NCBI GenBank assembly: GCA_045567335.1
Contig: JBJLCZ010000002.1
Location: forward strand, 1-64,000
Source of the DNA: Pelagilacustribacter sp045567335
GTDB taxonomy: Bacteria; Pseudomonadota; Alphaproteobacteria; Pelagibacterales; Pelagibacteraceae
Length of the DNA stretch: 64,000 bases
Reading direction: 5' to 3'
Positions 7,576-16,925 of this stretch are shown piece after piece. Within the stretch, counting starts at the first letter, position 1. Each line of letters opens with the position of its first letter. The notes beneath the pieces were generated by a model. The model had not been told where the DNA came from, did no database searches, and was given only the letters and a program-made list of their open reading frames with translations. Made by a program: the position numbers and the translations under genes.

Positions 7576-8870
7576 TGATTGAAAGATACTCTAGAAAAGA
7601 ACTTAAAGATATTTGGGAAGATTATAATAAATATTCTATATGGTTGGATATTGAATTAGCCGCGGCCGAAGCTATGGAAATGTTAAAGATAATACCAAAG
7701 GGAGTTTCAAAAAAAGTAAAGTCTAAAGCAAAAATAAATGTAAAAAGAATACTTGAAATAGAAAAAAATGTTAAACATGATGTAATTGCATTTTTAACTT
7801 CTATAACAGAAAAAGCTGGTCCAGAAGCAAGATATCTTCACAAAGGAATGACGTCATCCGATGTTCTCGATACATGTTTTAATTTACAGCTTAAACAATC
7901 TGGAGAAATAATTTTAAAAGATATAAATAATCTTCTTGCATCTATTAAAAAACAAGCTATTAAACATAAGCTAACTTTGTGTATAGGTAGAAGTCATGGA
8001 ATTCATGCTGAACCAATAACTTTTGGATTAAAACTTTTATCATTTTATCAAGAATTTAAAAGAAATCATAAGAGACTAGAAAATTCAATTGATGAAATTT
8101 CTACTTGTGCAATTTCGGGTGCTGTTGGTACTTACGCTAACGTAGATCCAAGAGTAGAAATTTACGTTGCAAAAAAACTTAAACTTAAAACTGAACCAAT
8201 ATCTACGCAAGTAATACCAAGAGATAGACATGCTCAATTTTTTAGCACATTAGCTATTATTGCAAGTTCAATTGAAAGATTTGCTATTGAAATAAGACAT
8301 TTACAAAGAACTGAAGTGTTAGAAGTAGAAGAATTTTTTGGAAAAAAGCAAAAAGGTTCTTCTGCTATGCCACATAAAAAAAATCCAATATTAAGTGAAA
8401 ATTTAACTGGCTTAGCACGATTAATAAGATCAGCTGTAATACCTGCTTTAGAAAATGTTGCTCTATGGCATGAAAGAGATATTTCTCATTCTGCCGTTGA
8501 AAGAAATATAGGCCCGGATTCAACTATTGCTCTAGACTTTGCTTTAAATAGATTGAAAGATGTAATTAAGAATTTAAATATTTATCCAAAAAATATGTTA
8601 AAAAATTTAAATATTACAAATGGTTTATTTTTCTCTCAGAGAGTATTATTAGAATTAACAACTGTAGGATTTTCTAGAGAAGAAGCTTATAAAATTGTCC
8701 AGAAAAATGCTATGATTTCTTGGAATAACAATAGTTCATTTTATGAGAATATCTTAAATGATAACAAAATTAATAAAAAAATACCTGTTAATAAATTAAA
8801 AAAACTATTTGATTTTAGTTATCATACCAAGAAAATTAATATAATTTTCTCTAAAAATCTAAAAAAATAA
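7575..8870 (+). CDS. purB: Adenylosuccinate lyase
   Basis: The 431-residue enzyme performs two steps of purine synthesis: SAICAR to AICAR plus fumarate, and adenylosuccinate to AMP plus fumarate. The fumarase/aspartase superfamily signature GSSAMPHKKNP lies near residue 258. The MTSSDVLDT segment near residue 94 and the GRSHGIHAEP segment near residue 137 supply the catalytic histidine and substrate contacts. The start codon shares one base with the map stop. It is followed after six bases by purC, the enzyme that makes its SAICAR substrate. Confidence 0.96.
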   Translation: MIERYSRKELKDIWEDYNKYSIWLDIELAAAEAMEMLKIIPKGVSKKVKSKAKINVKRILEIEKNVKHDVIAFLTSITEKAGPEARYLHKGMTSSDVLDTCFNLQLKQSGEIILKDINNLLASIKKQAIKHKLTLCIGRSHGIHAEPITFGLKLLSFYQEFKRNHKRLENSIDEISTCAISGAVGTYANVDPRVEIYVAKKLKLKTEPISTQVIPRDRHAQFFSTLAIIASSIERFAIEIRHLQRTEVLEVEEFFGKKQKGSSAMPHKKNPILSENLTGLARLIRSAVIPALENVALWHERDISHSAVERNIGPDSTIALDFALNRLKDVIKNLNIYPKNMLKNLNITNGLFFSQRVLLELTTVGFSREEAYKIVQKNAMISWNNNSSFYENILNDNKINKKIPVNKLKKLFDFSYHTKKINIIFSKNLKK

Positions 8871-8876
8871 ATATTT

Positions 8877-9668
8877 ATGAATAAAGGAAAAAAATTATAC
8901 GAAGGAAAAGCAAAAATAATATATGCAACCAATGAAAAAGATTTGGTAATTCAACATTTTAAGGATGATGCAACTGCTTTTAATAATTTAAAAAAAGCTA
9001 ACGTAGAGGGTAAGGGGGTTCTTAATAATAGAATTTCAGAACATATTCTCATGAGTTTAAATCAATGTGGAATTAAAACTCACTTGATAAAAAGATTAAA
9101 CATGCGAGAGCAATTAATCAAACACGCAGAAATTATTCCTATTGAATTTATTGTAAGAAACATTGCAACTGGGTCTCTTTCAAAGAGACTTGGTATAGCC
9201 GATGGAACAATTTTGGAAAAACCTTTATTTGAGTACTGTTATAAGGATGACGCTCTCGGGGATCCATTAATAGCTAAAGAACATATCTATGCTTTTGGAT
9301 GGGCTAAAGAAAACGAAATTAAAGAAATAGATAATATGACATTTAGAATAAATGACTTATTACAAGGAATGTTTAGAGGAATAGGAATTAAATTGGTCGA
9401 CTTTAAACTTGAGTATGGAAAAGTTTGGAATAAAGAAAAAGGAACTCAAGAAATTGTTTTAGCTGATGAAATCAGTCCTGACACTTGTAGATTGTGGGAT
9501 GTTAAAAGTGAAAAAAAATTAGACAAAGATCGTTTTAGAAAAGACTTAGGAAACATAATTCAAGCCTACCAAGAAGTTGCTAGAAGACTAGGAATAATGC
9601 CAGAAGAGACAAATATAAGTGAAGTTAATTTTGGTAAAACTACTTCTATTAAGTTTAAGAAAAAATAA
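8877..9668 (+). CDS. purC: SAICAR synthetase (phosphoribosylaminoimidazole-succinocarboxamide synthase)
   Basis: The 263-residue enzyme ligates aspartate to CAIR using ATP. Diagnostic segments are KLYEGKAKIIY at the start, DDATAFN near residue 30, PIEFIVRNIATGSLSKRLG near residue 88, LVDFKLEYG near residue 172 and ADEISPDTCRLWD near residue 197. Length and motif order match the bacterial single-domain form. It sits between purB and purS in the purine run. Confidence 0.96.
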   Translation: MNKGKKLYEGKAKIIYATNEKDLVIQHFKDDATAFNNLKKANVEGKGVLNNRISEHILMSLNQCGIKTHLIKRLNMREQLIKHAEIIPIEFIVRNIATGSLSKRLGIADGTILEKPLFEYCYKDDALGDPLIAKEHIYAFGWAKENEIKEIDNMTFRINDLLQGMFRGIGIKLVDFKLEYGKVWNKEKGTQEIVLADEISPDTCRLWDVKSEKKLDKDRFRKDLGNIIQAYQEVARRLGIMPEETNISEVNFGKTTSIKFKKK

Positions 9669-9669
9669 A

Positions 9670-9909
9670 TTGAAATTTTCAGTTACAGTTACATTAAAAA
9701 AAGATGTTTTAGATCCACAAGGAAAAGTTGTTCAACAAACTTTACAAAATATGGGCATGAAATCATTAAAATCTTTAAGACAGGGAAAATATTTTGAAAT
9801 TGAAATTAATGAAAATAATGAACAAAAAGCAAAAGATAAAATTGTCGATATGTGCAAAAAATTATTAGCCAACGTGATAATTGAAGACTTCAATATAACT
9901 AAACTATAA
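9670..9909 (+). CDS. purS: Phosphoribosylformylglycinamidine synthase, PurS subunit
   Basis: The 79-residue protein is the small dimeric subunit that holds PurQ and PurL together in the FGAM synthase complex of alphaproteobacteria and Gram-positives. VTVTLKKDVLDPQGKVVQ and the ending LLANVIIEDFNI are family-typical. The start is taken at the TTG at 9670, right after the purC stop, because the family begins 'mKf.VtVtLK'. The alternative ATG at 9619 would add 17 unrelated residues read from purC in another frame. The stop overlaps the purQ ATG. Confidence 0.9.
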   Translation: MKFSVTVTLKKDVLDPQGKVVQQTLQNMGMKSLKSLRQGKYFEIEINENNEQKAKDKIVDMCKKLLANVIIEDFNITKL

Positions 9910-10586
9910 TGAATTCATCTGTAATAGTTTTTCCAGGTTCTAACTGTGATAGAGACATTGAAGTAGCTCTCGAAAAAATGCAGTTCAAAAATAAAATGGT
10001 TTGGCATAAAGACACTCAATTACCTAAATCGGATTTAATAGTTGTGCCTGGCGGCTTTTCCTATGGAGATTATTTAAGATCTGGTGCTATTGCAGCAAAG
10101 TCAAACATATTAAATGAAGTTATCAAAGCAGCTAATGCAGGTTGCCTTGTTTTAGGTATTTGCAATGGGTTTCAAATATTAATAGAAACAGGTCTTTTAA
10201 AAGGTGCTTTATTAAGAAATAAAAATTTAAAATTTTTGTCTAAGGATATCTACATTAAAGTATTAAATAAAAAAAATCTTTTTTGTAAAAAATATTCTAA
10301 AGATCAAATACTTAAATTAAATATAGCGCATAACGAAGGAAACTATTTCACAAGCCAAGAACATTTGAAAGAATTAGAAAATAAAGAACTAATTGCTTTT
10401 AAATATTGTGATAAGAATGGACAAATTAACGAAAATTCAAATCCAAATGGATCTTTAAATAACATAGCAGGTATATTTAATGAAAAAAAAAATATTTTAG
10501 GAATGATGCCACATCCTGAACGTATGGTAAATAAAATTATTTCTAATGAAGATGGTTTAAATCTTTTTTCAAGTTTGCTTAATTAA
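9909..10586 (+). CDS. purQ: Phosphoribosylformylglycinamidine synthase, glutaminase subunit PurQ
   Basis: The 225-residue class I glutamine amidotransferase releases ammonia from glutamine for PurL. SVIVFPGSNCDRD opens the protein. The nucleophile cysteine lies in LGICNGFQIL near residue 85, the GGFSYGDYLRSGAIA segment precedes it, and the catalytic His-Glu pair is in MMPHPERM near the end. It starts on the last base of purS and runs straight into purL with no gap, which supports equimolar production of the subunits. Confidence 0.96.
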   Translation: MNSSVIVFPGSNCDRDIEVALEKMQFKNKMVWHKDTQLPKSDLIVVPGGFSYGDYLRSGAIAAKSNILNEVIKAANAGCLVLGICNGFQILIETGLLKGALLRNKNLKFLSKDIYIKVLNKKNLFCKKYSKDQILKLNIAHNEGNYFTSQEHLKELENKELIAFKYCDKNGQINENSNPNGSLNNIAGIFNEKKNILGMMPHPERMVNKIISNEDGLNLFSSLLN

Positions 10587-12767
10587 ATGAAAATTACAAA
10601 TGAATTAGTTGAAAAGCATGGTCTTAAATTAGACGAATATTCTAAAATTAAAGAACTTTTAAATAGAGAGCCAAATTTATTAGAGCTGGGTATTTTTTCT
10701 GCGATGTGGAATGAACATTGTTCTTATAAATCTTCAAAAATTCATTTAAAAACACTTCCAACAAAAAATAAATATGTAATTCAAGGTCCGGGTGAAAACG
10801 CAGGTGTAATTGATATAGGAGATGATGATGCAGTTATTTTTAAAATTGAAAGTCACAATCATCCATCTTTTATAGAACCTTATCAAGGCGCTGCTACTGG
10901 TGTTGGTGGGATTTTAAGAGATGTCTTTACAATGGGCGCAAGGCCTATAGCACTATTAAATTCAATTCATTTTGGCGATCCTGATAATAAAAAAACTAGG
11001 AATTTATTACATGGAGTTGTTTCAGGAATTGGAGGATATGGAAACTGTATAGGAATACCTACAGTAGGTGGTGAAACTAAATTTAATAGCTCTTATAATG
11101 AAAATATTCTTGTAAATGCAATGGCTGTGGGTCATGCAAAAAAAAATAAAATTTTTTATTCTAAAGCAAAAGGAATAAATAAATCTGTTGTATACGTAGG
11201 TTCAAAAACAGGAAGAGACGGAATACATGGTGCCTCTATGGCTTCTGCTGAATTTGATGAAAATTCAGAGGAAAAAAAACCAACGGTTCAAGTAGGAGAT
11301 CCTTTTACGGAAAAGTTATTAATGGAGGCATGTCTTGAGCTTATGAAAGACAATTCAATTATTTCTATTCAGGATATGGGTGCGGCAGGTTTAACATCTT
11401 CTAGTATTGAAATGGCTTTTAAAGGTGATCTTGGAATAGAAATAAATTTAGATACAATTCCTTGTAGAGAAGAGAATATGGAGCCTTACGAAATGATGCT
11501 ATCTGAAAGTCAAGAACGAATGTTAATTATTTTAGAAGATGGAAAAACAGAAAGTGCAAAAAAAATATTTGATAAATGGGATTTAGACTTTGTAGTAATT
11601 GGCAAAACTACAAATACAAAAAAAATAACTCTTAATTTTAAAAATCAAATTGTAGCTGATATTCCTATCGATGCTTTGACTTCAAATGCACCTATATATG
11701 AAAGAAAGTGGAATAAAAAAAAAATACCTGAAAAAAAAATTCAATTTAAAGATTTAAAAAAGAAAAAATTTGAAGATTCGTTTATAAAAATATTTTCTTC
11801 AAGTAACCATTCAAATAAAGAATGGGTAACAGAACAATACGACCAAATGGTAATGTGTGATACTATTCAAAAATCTGGAGCAGACGCCGCTATTATTAAG
11901 ATACACAATAAAGAAAAAGCTATTGCTATTACGGTTGATTCATCAGCTAATTACTGCAAAGCACATCCTTTAACTGGAGGAAAACAAATAGTTTGTGAAA
12001 ACTGGCGTAATTTAATTTCTGTTGGAGCCAAACCATTAGCAATCACAAATTGTTTGAATTTTGGAAACCCTGAAAATCCAGATATCATGGGAGAGTTTGC
12101 AGAAGTTATAATTGGCATGAAAGAAGCATGTGAATTTTTAGATTATCCTGTTGTCTCAGGAAATGTCTCTTTTTACAACGGAACAAACAAAAAAAATATT
12201 CACCCAACTCCAGTTATAGGCGGTGTCGGTTTAATTAACGATTTATCAAAAAGAGTTAATAAAAGTTTTAAACAAAATGGAAGTACTATAATTTTGATTG
12301 GTAAAACATTTGGATATTTATATCAAAGTACTTTTTATAAAGAGATATACTCAATTAATGACGGACCACCTCCTGAGATAAACTTAAATAATGAAAAAAA
12401 TAATGGAAATACAGTTGCAAAAATAATTAAAGATAAGTTAATTCTATCTGCTCATGATATATCTTCAGGTGGATTGATAATAGCTTTAGCTGAGATGTCA
12501 ATTGGATCAAATTTTGGAGTTAAGATAGAAATACCAAATAAATTATCTAACATAAATGAATATTTTTTTGGTGAAGATCAAGGAAGGTATTTAATTGAGG
12601 TTGATAATAATAATTTGAATATAGTAAAAAAAATTCTTAAGGATAATAACATTTTTAATGAAGCAATCGGTACAGTTCAAAAAGAATATTTTGAACTTAA
12701 GGGTGAGTTAAAAATGCACATAAATGACCTATATAAAATTAATAATAAATGGTATTATAACTATTAA
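10587..12767 (+). CDS. purL: Phosphoribosylformylglycinamidine synthase, PurL subunit (small form)
   Basis: The 726-residue ATP-dependent synthetase converts FGAR plus ammonia to FGAM. It is the short PurL type that needs separate PurS and PurQ, both encoded immediately upstream. Motifs include MWNEHCSYKSSK near residue 40, IQGPGENAGVID, FKIESHNHPSFIEPYQGAATGVGG near residues 90-112 and VQVGDPF. Two AIRS-like halves are visible, the second with GGKQIVCENWRNLISVGA. Its stop overlaps the ATG of the BolA-like gene. Confidence 0.97.
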   Translation: MKITNELVEKHGLKLDEYSKIKELLNREPNLLELGIFSAMWNEHCSYKSSKIHLKTLPTKNKYVIQGPGENAGVIDIGDDDAVIFKIESHNHPSFIEPYQGAATGVGGILRDVFTMGARPIALLNSIHFGDPDNKKTRNLLHGVVSGIGGYGNCIGIPTVGGETKFNSSYNENILVNAMAVGHAKKNKIFYSKAKGINKSVVYVGSKTGRDGIHGASMASAEFDENSEEKKPTVQVGDPFTEKLLMEACLELMKDNSIISIQDMGAAGLTSSSIEMAFKGDLGIEINLDTIPCREENMEPYEMMLSESQERMLIILEDGKTESAKKIFDKWDLDFVVIGKTTNTKKITLNFKNQIVADIPIDALTSNAPIYERKWNKKKIPEKKIQFKDLKKKKFEDSFIKIFSSSNHSNKEWVTEQYDQMVMCDTIQKSGADAAIIKIHNKEKAIAITVDSSANYCKAHPLTGGKQIVCENWRNLISVGAKPLAITNCLNFGNPENPDIMGEFAEVIIGMKEACEFLDYPVVSGNVSFYNGTNKKNIHPTPVIGGVGLINDLSKRVNKSFKQNGSTIILIGKTFGYLYQSTFYKEIYSINDGPPPEINLNNEKNNGNTVAKIIKDKLILSAHDISSGGLIIALAEMSIGSNFGVKIEIPNKLSNINEYFFGEDQGRYLIEVDNNNLNIVKKILKDNNIFNEAIGTVQKEYFELKGELKMHINDLYKINNKWYYNY

Positions 12768-13000
12768 TGTCGTTAACTATAAAAGAAATAAAAAAATTAA
12801 TTGCCGAGTCAATACCTGATGCAATAATTGAAATTAAAGATTTAATGGGAGATAATAATCATTATTCAGCTAAAATTATATCTACAAAATTTAATGGTAT
12901 TTCTAAGATTGAACAACACAAACTAGTTTACAAGTCATTAAAAGGTAAAATGGGTAATGAATTACACGCTTTAACCCTAATAACAGAGGGAAAAAAATGA
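12767..13000 (+). CDS. BolA-like protein
   Basis: The 77-residue protein has the BolA fold marks: a short helix, then DLMGDNNHYSAKIISTKFNGISKIEQHKLVY with the conserved histidine of 'qH.lvy', and HALTLIT at the end. BolA/IbaG proteins bind [2Fe-2S] clusters together with monothiol glutaredoxins and help deliver iron-sulfur clusters. The grxD gene starts four bases before the end of this one, which supports that partnership. The first base is shared with the purL stop, so it is part of the same transcript. Confidence 0.9.
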   Translation: MSLTIKEIKKLIAESIPDAIIEIKDLMGDNNHYSAKIISTKFNGISKIEQHKLVYKSLKGKMGNELHALTLITEGKK

Positions 13001-13326
13001 ATATAAAAAATAAAATTAAAGAAATAACAGAAAAAAATGATATTTGTCTATTCATGAAGGGAACACCTGAGGCACCACAATGTGGATTCTCAATGACTGT
13101 TTCAAATATTTTAAAACATTTAGGAGTTAAATTTCATAGTATTAATGTTTTAGAAGATAATGAAATGAGACAAGGAATCAAAGATTTTAGTGATTGGCCT
13201 ACTATTCCACAACTATATGTTAAGGCTGAATTTATTGGAGGTTGTGATATTATCAAAGAACTTTTTGAAAATGGTGAATTAATAAAGACCTTAAAACAAA
13301 AAAATATTTCTATAGAAAAAAATTAG
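12997..13326 (+). CDS. grxD: Monothiol glutaredoxin, Grx4 family
   Basis: The 109-residue protein carries the monothiol active site CGFS (QCGFSMTV near residue 29), with FMKGTPEAP before it and WPTIPQLYVKAEFIGGCDI after it, the glutathione-binding TIPQ and GGCD turns. Such proteins bind a bridging [2Fe-2S] cluster with BolA partners and act in cluster transfer. It overlaps the BolA-like gene by four bases. Its stop overlaps the stop of the convergent methyltransferase gene. Confidence 0.95.
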   Translation: MNIKNKIKEITEKNDICLFMKGTPEAPQCGFSMTVSNILKHLGVKFHSINVLEDNEMRQGIKDFSDWPTIPQLYVKAEFIGGCDIIKELFENGELIKTLKQKNISIEKN

Positions 13327-13937
13327 CTTATAAATTGTCTAACTAATTTACTTATATATTTTTTAAACAATATTAAAAAAGAAATTTTTTTATACTTATC
13401 ATTATTAATTTTATTATCTAACATAAATTCAATTTTATCTTCCCAAAGTAATTCTAAAACCATGCTTTCCCTAAACATATGATCAAATTTTTTTGATGTT
13501 GATACTGAAAGGAAAGGTGATATTGATTGATTTCTTCGTGATGCTATTAAAACTTTATTAACGTCATCAAATACAAACCACCAAATATGATCTTTTACAT
13601 TTTCAAATACTAGATTATCTCCAAGTCTGGTAGGAAGTTCAATATATCCTTTTTTTGAAATTCTTTCCAATTCTTTTAAAAAAAATTGGAAATCTTCTAC
13701 ATGTTCGATTACATGACTAGCTATAACAAAGTCGAACTCTTTATCTTTAAATGGTAATTTTTTTTCATTTATTTTTATAAAATTTTTATCCTTATAAAAC
13801 TTAGAAAAATCTTGAACATCAGCAATAGTCGTAGCTCTATTGTGAGCTGTATAACCACAACCTATATCTAATATTTTAAATTTTGGATTTTCTCTAAGAA
13901 TTTCATTAATATGATTTATAGAGGTTCTCTTTAACAA
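13323..13937 (-). CDS. SAM-dependent methyltransferase, type 11-like
   Basis: The 204-residue protein has a class I methyltransferase fold: FKILDIGCGYTAHNRAT near residue 20 binds AdoMet, FDFVIASHVIEHVEDFQFFL near residue 68 is the 'EHv.d' motif of type 11 enzymes, and KKGYIELPTR follows. The substrate is not evident; relatives act on lipids, sugars or small molecules. It lies nine bases downstream of rpsD on the same strand, so it is probably read from the rpsD transcript. Its end overlaps that of grxD on the other strand by four bases. Confidence 0.75.
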   Translation of the reverse strand: MLKRTSINHINEILRENPKFKILDIGCGYTAHNRATTIADVQDFSKFYKDKNFIKINEKKLPFKDKEFDFVIASHVIEHVEDFQFFLKELERISKKGYIELPTRLGDNLVFENVKDHIWWFVFDDVNKVLIASRRNQSISPFLSVSTSKKFDHMFRESMVLELLWEDKIEFMLDNKINNDKYKKISFLILFKKYISKLVRQFIS

Positions 13938-13945
13938 TTTATTAT

Positions 13946-14563
13946 TTATCTTGAGTAATATTCAATAACTAAACTTGGTTCCATAATTACCGGATAAGGT
14001 ACTTCAGAAAATTTTGGAACTCTTATTAATTTTACTGATTTATTTTTGTCATCTGATTGAATGTATTCTGGAACATCTCTTTCCTTACTTTGAAGAGACC
14101 CATCAATAATATTTAATTTTTTTGATTTTTCTCTAACTTCTATAATATCAGTTTCTTTTACTAAATAACTAGATATATTAACTTTTTTTTTGTTAACTCT
14201 TATATGACCATGATTAATAAGTTGTCTAGCAGCAAAAACTGTGGGTGCAAATTTTCCTCTATATATAACTGTATCAAGTCTACTCTCTAATAACGCTACT
14301 AAATTTTCAGTGGTGTCCCCTCTTTTAGATAGAGCTTTTCTGTAAATGTTTCTGAATTGCCTTTCATTAATATTGCCATAATAAGATTTTAATTTTTGTT
14401 TTGCTTGTAGCTGGACACCGTAATCTGTTGGTTTGCCTTTTCTACCTTGTCCGTGTTGACCTGGTGGGTATGCTCTACTATTAAATGGGCTTTTTGGTCT
14501 TCCCCAAAGATTTACTTTTAACCTGCGATCTACTTTATGTTTTGATTTAAGTCTTTTTGTCAT
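13946..14563 (-). CDS. rpsD: 30S ribosomal protein S4
   Basis: The 205-residue protein is S4, a primary 16S rRNA-binding protein that nucleates 30S assembly. TKRLKSKHKVDRRLKVNLWG opens it. YPPGQHGQGRKGKPTDYG and the S4 RNA-binding domain (LESRLDTVIYRGKFAPTVFAARQLINHGHIRVN, about residues 88-120) are classic. The sequence is the alphaproteobacterial form with the SPFNSR segment and no zinc cysteines. It stands alone rather than in an rpsM-rpsK-rpsD-rpoA operon, as is usual in alphaproteobacteria. Confidence 0.97.
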   Translation of the reverse strand: MTKRLKSKHKVDRRLKVNLWGRPKSPFNSRAYPPGQHGQGRKGKPTDYGVQLQAKQKLKSYYGNINERQFRNIYRKALSKRGDTTENLVALLESRLDTVIYRGKFAPTVFAARQLINHGHIRVNKKKVNISSYLVKETDIIEVREKSKKLNIIDGSLQSKERDVPEYIQSDDKNKSVKLIRVPKFSEVPYPVIMEPSLVIEYYSR

Positions 14564-14605
14564 AAATGTTGTTAAGCTTTATAGGATATGTGCAGAATTT
14601 GTCAA

Positions 14606-15331
14606 TTAGGCTTTATTATTATTTTTACTCAAAGAACTAATAATACTAGCTAAAACCCTTAATTCCTTGTCACTAGGCTCCAACCTATAAAATAGATTAT
14701 TAATATTCATTAACATTGAGTGTTTTTTTTCTTCAGGGATAAAAAAATTTTTATTTTCTAATATAGCAATAAGATGTTTCATAAAATGGTCTATTTCTTT
14801 TTTTGAAGAAATTCTAATATTTTTAACTCTAAATTTAAATTTACTATAATTGAATAATTTAAATATTTCATAACAAATTATTGTCAGTGAGTGTGAAAGA
14901 TTCATTGATTTAAATTTTTTAGAAGTTGGTATTTGTAAAATATAATTAGAATACGATATATCTTCATTAGAGAGACCGGACGCTTCGGGACCAAACATAA
15001 AACCAAATTTTTTTTTGTTTTTTTTTGATATAATTTTAAGAAATTGTTCTACAGAAATATGTTTTTTATTAATATCTCTTTTTCTAGCGCTTAAAGCAAA
15101 AACTATATCAAAATTACTCAAAGCTTCTATCGTTTTGTTATAAATTTTAGTTTTTTTAATTAAGTCATATGCGCCCACAGAAGTAGATTTTGTTTTTGGG
15201 TTGGGCCAATTTTGTTTAGGAGAAACTATTGACAAATTATTGAAGCCAAAATTTTTTAATGATCTTGCGGAAGCACCTATATTTTCACCTAATTGAGGTT
15301 TTATTAATACAAAACCAAATTTATTTTTCAT
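14606..15331 (-). CDS. TrmJ-like tRNA/rRNA 2'-O-methyltransferase (SPOUT family)
   Basis: The 241-residue protein has the SPOUT knot motifs of the TrmJ/LasT group: FVLIKPQLGENIGASARSL at the start (motif 1, N and R conserved), FGFMFGPEASGLSNED near residue 108 (motif 2) and LQIPTSKKFKSMNLSHSL near residue 130 (motif 3). TrmJ methylates the ribose at position 32 of some tRNAs. Most members have an Arg after the Glu of motif 2; here it is Ala (PEASGL). Its start overlaps the end of cimA by 11 bases. Confidence 0.82.
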   Translation of the reverse strand: MKNKFGFVLIKPQLGENIGASARSLKNFGFNNLSIVSPKQNWPNPKTKSTSVGAYDLIKKTKIYNKTIEALSNFDIVFALSARKRDINKKHISVEQFLKIISKKNKKKFGFMFGPEASGLSNEDISYSNYILQIPTSKKFKSMNLSHSLTIICYEIFKLFNYSKFKFRVKNIRISSKKEIDHFMKHLIAILENKNFFIPEEKKHSMLMNINNLFYRLEPSDKELRVLASIISSLSKNNNKA

Positions 15332-16925
15332 TAGTATTTGCAGGCGCTTTTTCCTTATAAAGCTTATAATCTAAGCTGTCTATTAGTGCTTTAAAAGAAG
15401 CTTCTATAATATTAGGAGAAACTCCAACAGTAAACCAGCTAATACCTGATTTGTCAGTACTTTCTATAAGCACTCTTGTTGTTGCTTCAGTTCCAGTATT
15501 TAAAATTCTCACTTTATAATCTAATAATTTTAAATCAGAAAAATATTTGTAATATTTATCAACTTTTTTGAAATTTGATCTAATTGCATTGTCTAATGCG
15601 TTAACAGGTCCGTTACCTTCTCCCTGGCAGTTAATTTCTTTATTATCAATTAAAAAGGTTACATTAGCATTGGTGCTTATGTTTTTTGATTTAGAAACAG
15701 TAACATTATAATTTAAAACTTTAAGATATTCAGGCACTTTTCCAAGCAATCGATTAGCAAGTAGTTCAAAAGAAGCATCGGCTCCATCGTAAGAATATCC
15801 ACTAAATTCTCTATCTTTAACTTCATCTAAGATTTTTTGAACTTTAGGATCTTTTGAATTAATTTTAACTCCATATCTCTCTAACCTTGATAATATATTT
15901 GAACGACCTGCTTGATTAGAAACAATTATGCTCCTGTGATTTCCAACTAATTTAGGATCTATATGTTCGTAAGTTTTAGGATTTTTTTGAACAGCTGAAG
16001 CATGTAATCCACCTTTATGTGCAAAAGCTGATGAGCCAACATAAGCCAAACTTTTGTTTGGTTTCTTATTTAATATTTCGTCCAAAAATCTTGAACACTC
16101 TGTTAATGCTGAAAGTTTATCTTTTTTTATATTTATTTCAAAATTATCTACAAAAGTTTTTTTTAAAAATAGAGTTGGAATTATTGACATTAAATTTGCA
16201 TTTCCGCATCTTTCTCCTAGTCCATTAATTGTCCCTTGGATCTGTCGAGCTCCAGCTAATACTGCTGTTAAAGAATTGCTGACAGCATTTTCTGTATCAT
16301 TATGAGCATGTATTCCTAAATTTTTTCCTGGTATTACTTTTGTAACTTTGTTTACAATTTCACCAATTTCGTTTGGTAAGGTACCTCCATTTGTATCACA
16401 AAGAACAATCCACCTAGCACCAGAATCGTAAGCTTGTTTCAAACAATCTAGAGCGTAATTCGGATTAGCCTTGTAACCATCAAAAAAATGTTCAGCATCA
16501 AATAAAAATTCTTTTTTATTTTTGATAAAATGTTTAGTTGTTTCTTTTATATTTTCTAAATTTTCCTCATTTTTAATACCTAAAGCAACTTTTACATGAA
16601 AATCCCAAGCTTTACCTACTATACAAACTGCTGGACAATTAGCGTTTACAAGAGAAGATAAACTTGGATCATTATCAGCACTTCGACCTGTTTTTTTTGT
16701 CATACCAAATGCAGTAAAAATAGTTTTATTTAAATTTGGTGGTTTTCCAAAAAATTCTGTATCAACTGGATTGGCTCCAGGCCAACCTCCTTCAATATAA
16801 TCTACTCCTATATCAGACAAGATTTTAGCTATCTTAAACTTATCTTCTAAAGAGAAATCTACTCCTTGAGTTTGTGCACCATCTCTTAAAGTTGTATCAA
16901 ATATGTATAATTTTTCTTTGCTCAT
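15321..16925 (-). CDS. cimA: (R)-citramalate synthase
   Basis: The 534-residue enzyme condenses pyruvate and acetyl-CoA to citramalate, the first step of the threonine-independent route to isoleucine. The HMGL-like catalytic domain starts FDTTLRDGAQTQGVDFS and carries the metal-binding GIHAHNDTENAVSNS segment near residue 195. A LeuA-type allosteric dimer domain forms the C-terminus. Length and the TRDGAQ variant favour citramalate synthase over 2-isopropylmalate synthase, whose signature is usually TLRDGEQ. It overlaps cysS upstream by four bases (ATGA) and the TrmJ-like gene downstream by 11. Confidence 0.9.
   Translation of the reverse strand: MSKEKLYIFDTTLRDGAQTQGVDFSLEDKFKIAKILSDIGVDYIEGGWPGANPVDTEFFGKPPNLNKTIFTAFGMTKKTGRSADNDPSLSSLVNANCPAVCIVGKAWDFHVKVALGIKNEENLENIKETTKHFIKNKKEFLFDAEHFFDGYKANPNYALDCLKQAYDSGARWIVLCDTNGGTLPNEIGEIVNKVTKVIPGKNLGIHAHNDTENAVSNSLTAVLAGARQIQGTINGLGERCGNANLMSIIPTLFLKKTFVDNFEINIKKDKLSALTECSRFLDEILNKKPNKSLAYVGSSAFAHKGGLHASAVQKNPKTYEHIDPKLVGNHRSIIVSNQAGRSNILSRLERYGVKINSKDPKVQKILDEVKDREFSGYSYDGADASFELLANRLLGKVPEYLKVLNYNVTVSKSKNISTNANVTFLIDNKEINCQGEGNGPVNALDNAIRSNFKKVDKYYKYFSDLKLLDYKVRILNTGTEATTRVLIESTDKSGISWFTVGVSPNIIEASFKALIDSLDYKLYKEKAPANTNEK

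Noticed and set aside
9619..9669. ATG start for purS inside purC
   Set aside because: It would add 17 residues that are purC sequence read in another frame; the family starts where the TTG at 9670 lies.
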